From: Hormiphora californensis
Taxonomy: Eukaryota; Ctenophora; Tentaculata; Cydippida; Pleurobrachiidae
Assembly: GCA_020137815.1 (NCBI GenBank)
Contig: CM035355.1
Coordinates: forward strand, 2,958,847-3,022,846
DNA length: 64,000 nucleotides
Direction of reading: 5' to 3'
This document shows positions 39,301-49,024 of this stretch, piece after piece (position 1 is the first letter of the stretch; each line of letters opens with the position of its first letter). The notes beneath the pieces were generated by a model that was given only the letters and a program-made list of their open reading frames with translations, was not told where the DNA came from and ran no database searches. The translations under genes and the position numbers were made by a program.

Positions 39301-42300
39301 GATAACTGCTTGAAGTTTCCAAATCACGATATATCTAGTTAGCATGGCTAGACAACAGTTTTAGAAGGATATAACTATTGGCACAAAGCCATGGGAATAT
39401 TGCCATACCTTCATAGCACGCTCCGTGAGACGACCTATTTCAGATATTTTGGGTCTGGGTCTCCGTGGTGTTACTGTGGAGACTGCCATTGGAGATGAAC
39501 TAGTTGTACTGTGAACAACACTGGGGGGAGGAGGGTGGTGAGAGGGATGGTACAGACAAACATTCTTACTCAGATAATTCTGTCAGGCCAATGCTCTGAC
39601 CGCGGTTCTCGCGGGCAGAACAGGAAATGAGAATAGGGTCAGGTAAATGCTCTGACAGGTAGAGCAGGGCTAGTACTCAGTATAATATATCAGGAGAGAG
39701 TTAACAATTATATAGCTGTGTGTAAATGTAATGAGGAGTCACTTGCTGCTTACTTGTTGTTAGATGATCGAGGTGTAATTAGGCCACCAGCAGAGTGTAA
39801 TCCCCTCTGTAACCGACTAGTAGAGTACACTGACTGGGGGAGTACCGTGCCCGTAGCAGGGCGACCTTGGGGTGTTGAAAATCGGACAAACGCCTTCATT
39901 TGGGGTCTACCTTGGTTCGGCCTGAAAGAGGTAAGTTAGTTTGGGATTTCTTCCTGTAAGAAGCCTGATCTAGGTAGATATCAGACCCAAGAAGACAAGC
40001 TGACAAAAACACACTCACTCAGTGTACCTTGGGGCAGAGTGAACTGTAGAGTGTTGTAACTTTGGTTTCTTTCTAACTTTAGTAGTACTAGGAGTCCCCC
40101 GGGCCATCAGGTGTAAGTTGAGTTTCCTGAACTTTTGCTGTAAGTGTAGGTAGAGCAACAACTGAGGAGAGAGGGGCTTTATTGGAACATGTGGGTGATA
40201 GAGAAAGGAGAGAATAGAAATTGAAGTACAGAATACAGATACTTCATAAAATGACCGTCTTCATCATGGTTTCCTCCTACCTGTTCACAAATTGGACAGT
40301 ACCAGTCCTCTTCAGGTATAACCTCAATGGGAGGATGCAGGCAGGCCATGTGATACGTAGCAAGATCACATCCATCACAAAACAACATCTATGGGAAAGT
40401 GTCCGTTGGTTGTACATTGTATAACATGCACATCTCTACACCGCTCTATCCCTTCCCTTCCTCTTGTCCGATTGACTCCGTTCTTTTTGGAGCTGTCCCG
40501 TCGTGCCGTGAGGTATGTAGGTGTGTTGGGGATGGGAACGGGGGTACAGGCATGGCTGGCGGGGAGTAGCTAACACGTGGTTTGGGCTTGCTAAAATGTC
40601 ATGTATTTACATGAAAGAGGGCTGCGCGGTTACACTCTCACAGTGTTTGCACGCTTTACTTTATTTACCCCCCAACTGCGCGGTGAAATGCGCGCGCGGT
40701 CGATGGAAACTCCGCTCGCTCCCTTCTTCCCCCACACACATCTCTGCACTGGAATGTCGCTATATACCACCAACTACATAGTACATACCAACTACATAGT
40801 ACATACCAACTACATAGTACATACCAACTACATACCGTGTCTAGATTCTCTGATCCCTGGCAAGCCCAGCACCGGTCCTCTGGTTCGGAGGGTTTCTTGA
40901 TCTCCTTGATGGAGGGTAGGGTAACAAGGATGTCCAGGAACTGTCGAGTAATCCGGCACGCAGTGTGAAACTGGGGCTTCCTGAGGAGGTCGGTGTACAT
41001 TGTTCATTAACAAAGAGAAACAAGTACATAGTTCATTAAAATAATGGGTGTTTTTTGTAACTTCTCCCTTTCTCTTGATTTCAGTTTGACAATCATACTA
41101 CTTACTAAGCAAATTGTGTGACAGAGATCACCTAGCAACTACACTTGCACGTGCAATTATTAGAGCGACCTGGAGAGATCTCTCCCGGTTGCAGTTGGGT
41201 ACCAAGGGGAAATTCAATTCTGCACGTGCATTTACTTCTGTCCTTATGTCTAGCTCTTCCACCCCAAGCGCTATTCGACAACGGTTATATGGGTCCAGAA
41301 GATCTGCTGCTGTCAGAGAGCAGGCTAGAGAATATGACAGATTACGCCAACGTGTTCAAGCGAGCCAATCAACCACTGAGGATAGCTTTACCCAACGTCG
41401 CCCAAGGGTGATTACTCCAGTCGAATATAGAAATCTCCGAATCGGCTACATAGCGGTCAAGTTTTCACGTGATGAGTTTCTGGAACGGCACTGCACCTCC
41501 ATGACATTGATCTCTTAAATTCGGACCTTGACATTGTCAGGAAGCCCAGAGCGTACAACAACATGAGTAGGGAGAAAGTGAGAGATAGGCTAGGAACGGA
41601 TGGTGCAGGTGATGTCAGCGTTCCCTAATCAAGCTACCATTTCCGCGAAATTCGCCCGTAGGGCGAACGGGCCTACTAGTGAATACTAATGGGAATGAAA
41701 GAAACCATCAAACCATCAAGCTTTTATCTCTCATTACATCTTATCTCTCCCCTTCAAATATTAAGATATCCTAACTTTTCAAGAAGCCCCTTTGCTTCTT
41801 TTTCAACGTTAGATAAATGCAGTACAACTATAATTTTACTATGTATGGCTGTTTTCTTTTAACTAAAAGATTCAACTAACAGCGGCTGAATTGGTAATGA
41901 AATCGAAATATTGGAAGAAATAAGTTATCACTCAGTATTATACTCACTCCCAACTTCCCCTGCTTGCTAATCCCAATTCCCCTCTCCCTAATATACCATA
42001 TATGGTGTTCCATACCTTATAGGGTGCTCCAACATGGGTCTGCTCATTGCCTTGGTCCGTGCCACATCTGCAGGGACCACTGCACCCCCATTAGTCTTGT
42101 TTGTAGAGGAGGAAGAGTCTGTGGAGTTACCTCCGTCACTGGGCTGCTTACCTGAGGGTTGAATTGTTCATACGGAAACAGTGACAAGCGACTCAACCTG
42201 AGGGACTGTGGAGAGGGAATAGGGGAGGGCCGAGGGGTGGGGAGAGAAAGAGTAGGTAGGGCAGTAGGGTAGATGGATAAAATACCCGGGAGGACAATAG

Positions 42301-42558
42301 AATTTCCATTTTCCATCAAACACTAAGATGTCAGCCAACACCTTTCCTTGCTCGACCCTATCTCACCGGGATTTGAACAAAACAACCACCAGTCTATTAT
42401 AGATTACTACATTTGAAAAGTGTGTAGATTAATACTACTACTACAATGTGTACCTCTTGAAATACTGAGAAACTTCTTGGATCTCTTCCGGGATTTCGCC
42501 AGATCGATTGCCCTCTTGTACTGAGGGAGTGAAGCAGGGGTAAGTGGGTGGAAGAGGA

Positions 42559-42605
<47 letters not shown>

Positions 42606-45600
42606 GATTATCGCAAACGATTCTGCGAATACAGCTGTGCACAGAGCAAGAATCAAGATCAACAAACTAAAGTACTAGGGTGATCCATAATGATTGTCAC
42701 TTGGCTATTATCTCCCAGATTTTGAGTCAGAACCAAATAAAACCTATTCTACTGTTTAGTATGGACATTTTGCTATCGGAAATCAGTTTTTATATCGTAG
42801 ACGAACATACGTCACCTTCTTGACACCCGAAACAGAAAGTGGTATCGAAGGCGCCGTCTCACGTCAAAAAATAGGGTGACACACTTCATGTTATGGCATC
42901 AAATTCTTAGGGTAAATTGATATGCGACTGCATTATTATCTGGAACCATAGTCTTAGCTTTAAAATGAACCCAAAAATTCGCAAAAAGGACTTCAAACTC
43001 GGCGCTGGCAAGGATTTTAGAAAACAGTGTTAATTTTTGGTTTTTCAAGTTCCAGCAGCGCTTGCCAGACCAAATGACATTGCATTGACGTTTCAAGCAT
43101 TAGAAAACTTAGATTGGACCATTTCTAAGCTGTATAAATAATTGTATTGACAATATCTCGTGTTATCTTTTCAATGTACTGTTCTTAAAAACTGATCTCC
43201 AAAATGGCTGTTTTTCAGGTCAAAATTTTCCTATTTTTCTTCAATATTTTGGCATTTCCACCAAATAAGCCTTAACTCGCAACAAAAAACGCTTGATTCT
43301 CTGTTGCAATGGTACTGCCGCTACCGGTTAGTGAAGGTTTCAGACATTTTTAAATGTTTTGCTGGCCATGGGAGCCCGAAAAAGGGTAAGTGAGACGCTT
43401 CTCAGACCAACATGTCTAATCCAAAGAAAAAATATTAGAAATCGACCCTCAAATAAGGCGATAAGTATGCAAATTGACTCTATTTTGTCTCCTGAATCAG
43501 ATAAAACAAGCCCCAAATCATTCTGACGAGTATTTCTTGGTAAAAACCCCAAGTGACAATCATTATGGATCACCCTAGTAATACAGAATACAGAATCTAA
43601 AACAGTATCTGAGTCAGCTCTTACCTCGCTATCTTTTTCTTTCTGTCCCTCGGTCTCTTCCTCACTATCCTCCCCACTTTCTTCCTCATCTCCCTCAAAC
43701 TTGTACACCTTCCTGTCTGTTATACGCAGACTCTTCCTCTCCTGGGGAGTGGGAGGGGGTTAGGGGTTAGGGAAGCTTTGACTCTTCCTCTCCTGGTGAG
43801 GGGGGAGGGATTAGGGAAGCTTTGGACCGTTCCTCACGTGAGAGTCTGAACAAGACAAGGGAATCGCTGTGTAGCTCACACTGCTCTGTGAGGGCTTGGC
43901 AGAATTGAACAAGGGAATTGATGATTTGGGTGACACTTTTTAGAGTTTAGTCTAGAGATTTAGTAAATATTCAATTAAGTGTGATAGCTGAATCATAATC
44001 ATGATAATCATTGGTAACTAATAGGTTTTCACACTAGACAGTAGACACATACCCCGATTTCATTCTTCCTCACTCGATGCTCAATATCAAGATCCACAGT
44101 GGTCGGTTCCTTCACTTTTTTAGGTTTCTTCCTCTTCTCAGGCTCCTCTACTGGCGTGGGAGGGCGAACCTGGGCCAGATACACCTGACCTGTAGACAAG
44201 GTGGGGTAAATAAGGTGGTACATCATCCAGGGGCTGATTGGGGGCCGATTGTGACGAGATGGGAAATTCTTAGAACTCGGATGATGACTTGGTTACGACT
44301 TGGTTACGAAGTTACCCCTCCCCTACCATACCGGGCGTTAGAGGGGTTATTTCGTAACCAAGATGATGACATGCCAGATTGACATGCCAGATTGGATTGT
44401 CATTTTGTCAATGAATATATGCTATTTCACTGCCATTTATAAGTACTTGACATGACACAATGTGTGTAACAAAAGTACATAGTTGATTTACTGTTCATAC
44501 ATCTGTGCAGTTTGAGGTATGTAGTTTAGCATGAGGTATTAACATTACAATGAACAATGACTGATCCCTCTCTTACCTATCTTGGTAACTTTGATCGCAG
44601 CCTCGCTCTCATTAGGTCTGATCTGCTCTAGTACCCGGGCTAACTCCGTGTTGTTCGAAGATAGGAGGGTCCAATTAGACCCATCATAGGGAGGGCGCCA
44701 CAGGTACAGTCTGTGTGATTTCTCATCGTCCTGAAAAATGGAGGAGTATCCAGATTGAGCTGAATTGTCATAGGGAAAAGGTCGAAATCTAAACTGGACC
44801 AATAGTAGCGTAGGTCTAGGGTGCAATATTTACTGTAAAAGGTAAAAGCCCATTTCTTGCACCAACTGTTCATGATTAATATCCTAAATAAGTAGTACAT
44901 TCTTGCTATAATAGGTGATATATGCGTGTATGCCGGAGAGAGTATTTTATCAATGTAGGTTCATATTTGTATGTCTAAGGCCCGATGAGGGTGAGTCCTA
45001 TCTTTCTAAGGGTACATGTTACTAACCGTGACAAGCCAGAACTGGTTGCCGTCCATATCTCTGCCGATGGGGTCAAATCGAAGGGATTCCGGATGGTATT
45101 GCGAGTTGAAATCACTTTTAAACTTGGTATTCTCATCAAACTGACTAAGACAGATCCGCAGCATTATTGATAATTTAGTTGTGTTCACAAGTCTTTTGAA
45201 TGTCTGGTGGCCAGACAAGATACCGTAAAGTTCTGGATCCCGATATCGAAAAAACCGGCAGAGAGTTTGAACCAGTTTCTCTGGATTTGTGACTAGTCCA
45301 CATCTGTGGAGAAGAGAGATAACGAGCCTTTCCACTGCATTGCAACACGCTGAAATAGAGATAGAGTTAGATATATAACATGGCCAACTTACTTTAAACT
45401 TAGTACCTCGGTACGGAGTGGCTTAGGGCTTAGAATTGGGGATAAGCACCTTTCTAAGTTCACTTATTATCTTACCATCAAAGTACAAATCAGGCTCTAA
45501 GGATGTGTAATCTAGGCCATCCTCCAGTGTGTCTAGAGAGAGGGAGGGAAGACGTAGCATCCACCCGAAACTATCCATAAATTGTGCAATGTTTAGAAAA

Positions 45601-45947
45601 TCAGGGTGGTTTGATGATCTTGGTAGAGGTGGGATAACTTTCACCTCGCTCTTGACCTCTTCCTCAGACTGTTCGGTCTTAACTTCAGTAGGATCTTCAG
45701 ATTTAACTTCAGTAGGATCTTCCGATTTAACTTCAGCAAGGTCTTCAGATTTAACTTCAGCAGGATCTTCAGATTTAACTTCAGCAAGGTCTTCAGATTT
45801 AACTTCGAAGGGTGGTTCTAACACTTTGGATTCAAGGGGAGCAACAGGTTTAGATGGAGAAACAGGTGGAGTGGTAGGAGCTTCCATTTTGATGAGATCC
45901 GATGGAGCTACCGAGGATGGCGAGGGCTGCTCCAGTTCCTCACTCAT
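33302..45947 (-). CDS. RSF1-like: RSF1-like chromatin remodelling factor (WHIM + PHD)
   Basis: RSF1 is the histone-binding partner of SNF2H/ISWI in the RSF remodelling complex. Sixteen exons: 45947-45476, 45349-45027, 44730-44577, 44189-44053, 43741-43625, 42520-42454, 42151-42016, 40980-40836, 40388-40281, 40161-40019, 39520-39409, 39251-39062, 34819-34678, 34254-34023, 33768-33621 and 33393-33302. All phases agree, giving 905 residues. A WHIM region runs from about residue 115 to 310, with PIGRDMDGNQFW at 251-262. Residues 506-551 form a C4HC3 PHD finger (CWAC..CDGC..H530..C533..CPIC). Exon 1 has an EVKSED-type repeat, exons 5 and 12 are acidic, and exon 6 is basic. Human RSF1 is longer (about 1,440 residues), mostly in its disordered middle. 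Intron 12 starts with a large donor-bearing minisatellite. Confidence 0.9.
35362..39105 (-). repeat. 45-bp minisatellite carrying the RSF1-like exon 12 donor
   Basis: About 83 units of 45 bp, four of them 46 bp (near 35840, 35932, 37912 and 39035). On the gene's strand each contains ACG then GTGAGT, a consensus 5' splice site. The first unit overlaps the end of exon 12, with its donor at 39061. Because 45 is divisible by 3, long frames appear on both strands. In the exon 12 frame, however, the 46-bp unit near 39035 shifts reading into a TGA within one unit. Confidence 0.92.
39580..39658 (+). mobile_element. 79-bp paired CTGTCAGG-family element
   Basis: Two diverged 23-bp imperfect palindromes at the ends are joined by sequence similar to the element at 62684, which is also 79 bp. 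No matching TSD was found. It lies in intron 10 of the RSF1-like gene. Confidence 0.6.
40770..40836 (-). repeat. 18-bp tandem repeat carrying the exon 8 donor of the RSF1-like gene
   Basis: About 3.7 copies of CCAACTACATAGTACATA (plus strand). On the gene's strand each supplies a GTATGT donor-like hexamer. The copy nearest the exon is the actual donor, at 40835. Confidence 0.8.
42560..42602. repeat. (GA)n microsatellite in an RSF1-like intron
   Basis: A pure GA run of about 43 bp just upstream (on the gene's strand) of exon 6. Confidence 0.9.
42678..43575. mobile_element. 898-bp mariner-like non-autonomous element
   Basis: TIRs beginning GGGTGATCCATAATGATTG, about 27 bp, are bounded by TA on both sides. 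No transposase was recognised. It lies in intron 5 of the RSF1-like gene. Confidence 0.75.
44289..44361. mobile_element. 73-bp miniature MULE-like element, 9-bp TSD
   Basis: The TTGGTTACGA ends match the 951-bp element at 22846. GATGATGAC flanks both sides exactly (44280-44288 and 44362-44370). Other ends of this family lie at about 53807-53872, 54292-54383 and 54856-54875. Confidence 0.8.
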
Positions 45948-46370
45948 CCTAACATGGGTGAAGTATCTTGGTTAATTTTATAAGAGGATAAGTCATAAGA
46001 GCGTGCCGAACAGCAAACGCTGAAGTACCTATGCCACGAGGGGGGCGTCGGCGAGAGCGGGGGCCAGGGGGGGCTTCAGTGACACGAAAAGAAATTGATC
46101 CTTTAAGTGAGTAGGAAAATGACTGAGGAAACATTTTCGAGTTGGCATATGGTACAGCCGTCACAAAATTTAAAGGCAGACACGAAATCGCATTTCTTCA
46201 AAAACAGAAAATTTCGCCGAAATTTCGGCGAAATTGTTTGAAATGATAAGTTATAATAAAAGAAGCCACATGCATCTGGCCTAACAATGTCAATAATAAT
46301 ATATATAAATTGTTTTTGCCTGGCCGGCTACACGAAGAAAATCACATAAAATGCATGCAACAGTTAAAGA

Positions 46371-46750
46371 CTAGTATGTATGGTACAGATCTGATGAAGA
46401 GCCATCATTCTTGTTCCTTCCTCTGTAACCCCGAATAGAACAAGTTATGGAGCGGACCATTGAAAATGATAGACGAACACGGAGGTATCGAATACACTCC
46501 TGGTAGGTATAGCCAGTTTTCCGCGATTTCTTGGTTGCGAGTTGCTTCAGAGTTCTGCTGAACTCTTGACCAAGTCCACCGGTCGTTGACATAACGAGGG
46601 GAGTAAAAGAAGCTTTTTCCACCTCGAGAATGCGATGTAGATAATTCTTCTTCTTCCCTTCCTCGTGCTTGATATACGTTTGAGGGATATCCTGAGTCTC
46701 ATTAGACTGTGCCCTTGGGTTAAAAACCCTTACGTCGAAATTTCGGATTG
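46371..46750 (-). mobile_element. LINE-type retrotransposon ORF fragment
   Basis: Continuous minus-strand frame reading FDVRVFNPRAQSNETQ .. EEGKKKNYLHRILEVEKASF .. LVMSTTGGLGQE .. RVRLSFSMVRS .. CSIRG. This is the typical C-terminal block after reverse transcriptase in many animal non-LTR elements. No RT core was seen, so it is a 5'-truncated or broken copy. It lies between the 5' ends of the RSF1-like and riboflavin kinase genes. Confidence 0.7.
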
Positions 46751-47044
46751 GAAATTTCGCGAAATTTCCAATCCGAAATTTGTCAGATTTTGGTGATAAA
46801 TGTAAGATGCTTTAATTGACACACGCTTACTTTTATGCTTTGCGATGCATTTTCGCATGATCGAATGCGCGCGCGTTCGATTCGCGGAGTTTTAAATTCG
46901 AAACTTTTTTTAAAAAAAAGGAGTTTGTGCTCAAATTTTTTTCCTGAACAAAAATTTGAATTTTCTAATATTCTTCTTCTTGAGTAACGATAATCACATT
47001 CCCTTCGTATCAACCGTGTGCTAACCTATGATATAGGTCGGAAT

Positions 47045-48662
47045 ATGGCAAAGTTAATTCAGCGGTTCAACCTGACTGGGCGGGTAACGAAGGGATTTGG
47101 GCGGGGAAGCAAGGAACTGGGATGCCCCACAGCAAACATGGACGAAAAAGCGGTGTTAGCTGCATCCCATCTATCTACGGGTGAGTTTTAGTGACTGTTG
47201 CTCTCTATTTTACTCCTTAAATGCACGTTAGCACACTTTGTGAATTTCAGCGACTACTCACGGAATGATGAATGGCGTCCACTACTCGCTTCTGTGTCCT
47301 AAACCATCAGAACGAGGCATTGTCTTTATTCCCGGATTTACCTCTGGAAAATCTACTCCTGATTGCTCGGCACTGTCCGAGTTTTGTGCTGCCCGATCCC
47401 GGAATTTTCTTTGCTACGATCCCCGGGGGTTGGGTGAATCTGAGGGGAGATTTCAGGATCATTATCTAGGGGATTGGATCCAGGACGCATGCAACATGGT
47501 GGACTTGATGAAGGAAACAACCAACCAACCGCCTGTAATTATTGGTCAATCAATGGGAGGTCATATAGCCTCTAAAATTGCTCAGAACCAACTCTGTGAG
47601 TTTTCTTCTATGATTCTCGTGTGTCCAGCGATTAATTTCGGCGGGATCTTCCATGAATGGGTTAATAGCATTATTGGAACTGAGCAAAGAAAGGATTTGA
47701 TGGATGGCAAAGTTATATCAGTCGATTTGGGGAATTTTGAAGACTGGGAACCATTTCCCTACAGCTTGGCACTTAGAGACGACTTCCTCTCGAATAATTT
47801 AACTACATCCACTATTCCTGGTCAGTTTCCCCTGAGAATTATTCAAGGATTGAAGGATGAAACTATACCATACGAATGGGTCCTAGACCTGAACCTTCAG
47901 GATGTTTATGAGACTGAGGATTTGGAAATTCGACTGCTGAAATCTGTGAATCATTCGGTTTTGAGTTGCGAAGCGGGATTGCGGGCTGTAACAGATGCAC
48001 TAAATGAACTGTGTTAGAAATTACAATCAAATCTTTCTTTATGTACCGGGTACCCTAACACAAATAATTTCTGATAAATTACATCTATCTCTGTCTTAGT
48101 TTTAATTTCATCGTTTTCTGTTAATTCTAAAGATCGTGTCTTATGTAAAGCATTCTCAAACAGCACACCAAAAACTAGTAACCCTTTTCTCAACACAAGA
48201 AGAATGTTAGTCACAATACCCCATCCCCACTAACTACAGGTATCTACTACGGGCTGGCTTGTGTGGGCAACGGACCAGTATACAAGGCAGTGACCAGTGT
48301 GGGCTGGAATCCGCAATACAAAAACGAACACAAGAGTGTCGAGGTTCACATAATGCATGATTTTGGGGAGGATTTTTACGGGGAAACGCTTCGCTTCATG
48401 TTTCTAGGTTAGAATAGTGAACACTGCCCTCTTCGATCGATCTGCTAAATCCGTTGTCAACAAACGTATTTATACTGAATATTTTCTCCTAAACACATTT
48501 CTTCCAACAGGGTACATCAGAGATGAGATGAAATTTGATTCATTGGAAGCTCTTATTGAAAGGATTAACCTGGACATAAAGGAGGGAGTGAAGCCTTGGA
48601 AACACATCTCCACTTATCAGAAGATCCATTCTTCAAATGACCGGTGTAATGTGGGGTGTTAG
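47045..48662 (+). CDS. RFK: Riboflavin kinase
   Basis: Phosphorylates riboflavin to FMN with ATP (EC 2.7.1.26), the first step of flavin cofactor synthesis. Exons 47045-47180, 48240-48407 and 48511-48662 join in phase to 151 residues, against about 155 in human. Conserved blocks are FGRGSKELGCPTANMD (nucleotide-binding signature with the PTAN motif), STGIYYGLACVG, SVGWNPQYKN with the expected NP, VEVHIMHDF with the catalytic Glu context, EDFYGE and FDSLEALIERI. Intron 1 is unusually long for this gene and holds a complete alpha/beta-hydrolase frame on the same strand. The RSF1-like gene starts about 1.1 kb upstream in the opposite direction. Identification is secure. Confidence 0.96.
47265..48017 (+). 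CDS. ABHD10-like: ABHD10-like alpha/beta hydrolase inside RFK intron 1
   Basis: ABHD10 is a mitochondrial serine hydrolase that removes acyl groups (depalmitoylation, acyl-glucuronide cleavage). This 250-residue frame has no intron. It shows the nucleophile elbow GQSMGG with Ser96, Asp198 in QGLKDETIP and His230 in SVNHS. FIPGF near the start is the oxyanion region, and YDPRGLGESEGRF matches the ABHD10 pattern. The exon opens with a good 3' splice site (GAATTTCAG, exon from 47251) whose phase matches the RFK exon 1 donor. The frame upstream of the first ATG is open to that acceptor. It could therefore be a separate nested gene or an alternative terminal exon sharing RFK exon 1. Without RFK exon 1 no mitochondrial leader is visible. 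Confidence 0.85.
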   Translation: MMNGVHYSLLCPKPSERGIVFIPGFTSGKSTPDCSALSEFCAARSRNFLCYDPRGLGESEGRFQDHYLGDWIQDACNMVDLMKETTNQPPVIIGQSMGGHIASKIAQNQLCEFSSMILVCPAINFGGIFHEWVNSIIGTEQRKDLMDGKVISVDLGNFEDWEPFPYSLALRDDFLSNNLTTSTIPGQFPLRIIQGLKDETIPYEWVLDLNLQDVYETEDLEIRLLKSVNHSVLSCEAGLRAVTDALNELC

Positions 48663-49024
48663 TTAATTTTGTAGCTGTTATGTTCTTATTAAGGAAAAGA
48701 GTCTTGAAAAGTGGTGTAAGGGTGCATGTTTATTGAATTTATTAGTTTCGTTAGATATAAATATGGAATGGAATGCATGGAAATAATCCTGTTCTTATAA
48801 TCCTGTAACTTATTAAATGTTAGTTCTGTAGAGCAGACGATTGGTGTGTCCTATGATTGTGACGCCTTTGTTATTCAATTCTTACATATTCTTTTGTATG
48901 TTTTTTTTTGCTTTCTGTAACATCACAACATCTAGAAGTTTGGTAAATTTATTTAACAATTCAATATATTATTTCGTGACTAATTACTTAAAACACCCAT
49001 CTCCACTACCAGCTGAATGTCAAT

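Noticed and set aside
39718-39939. A 73-codon plus-strand frame
   Set aside because: Antisense in intron 10 of the RSF1-like gene, no similarity and no splice or promoter context.
41114-41518. A 134-codon plus-strand frame inside an RSF1-like intron
   Set aside because: No family resemblance or splice support, and it is antisense within an intron. It may be a transposon relic.
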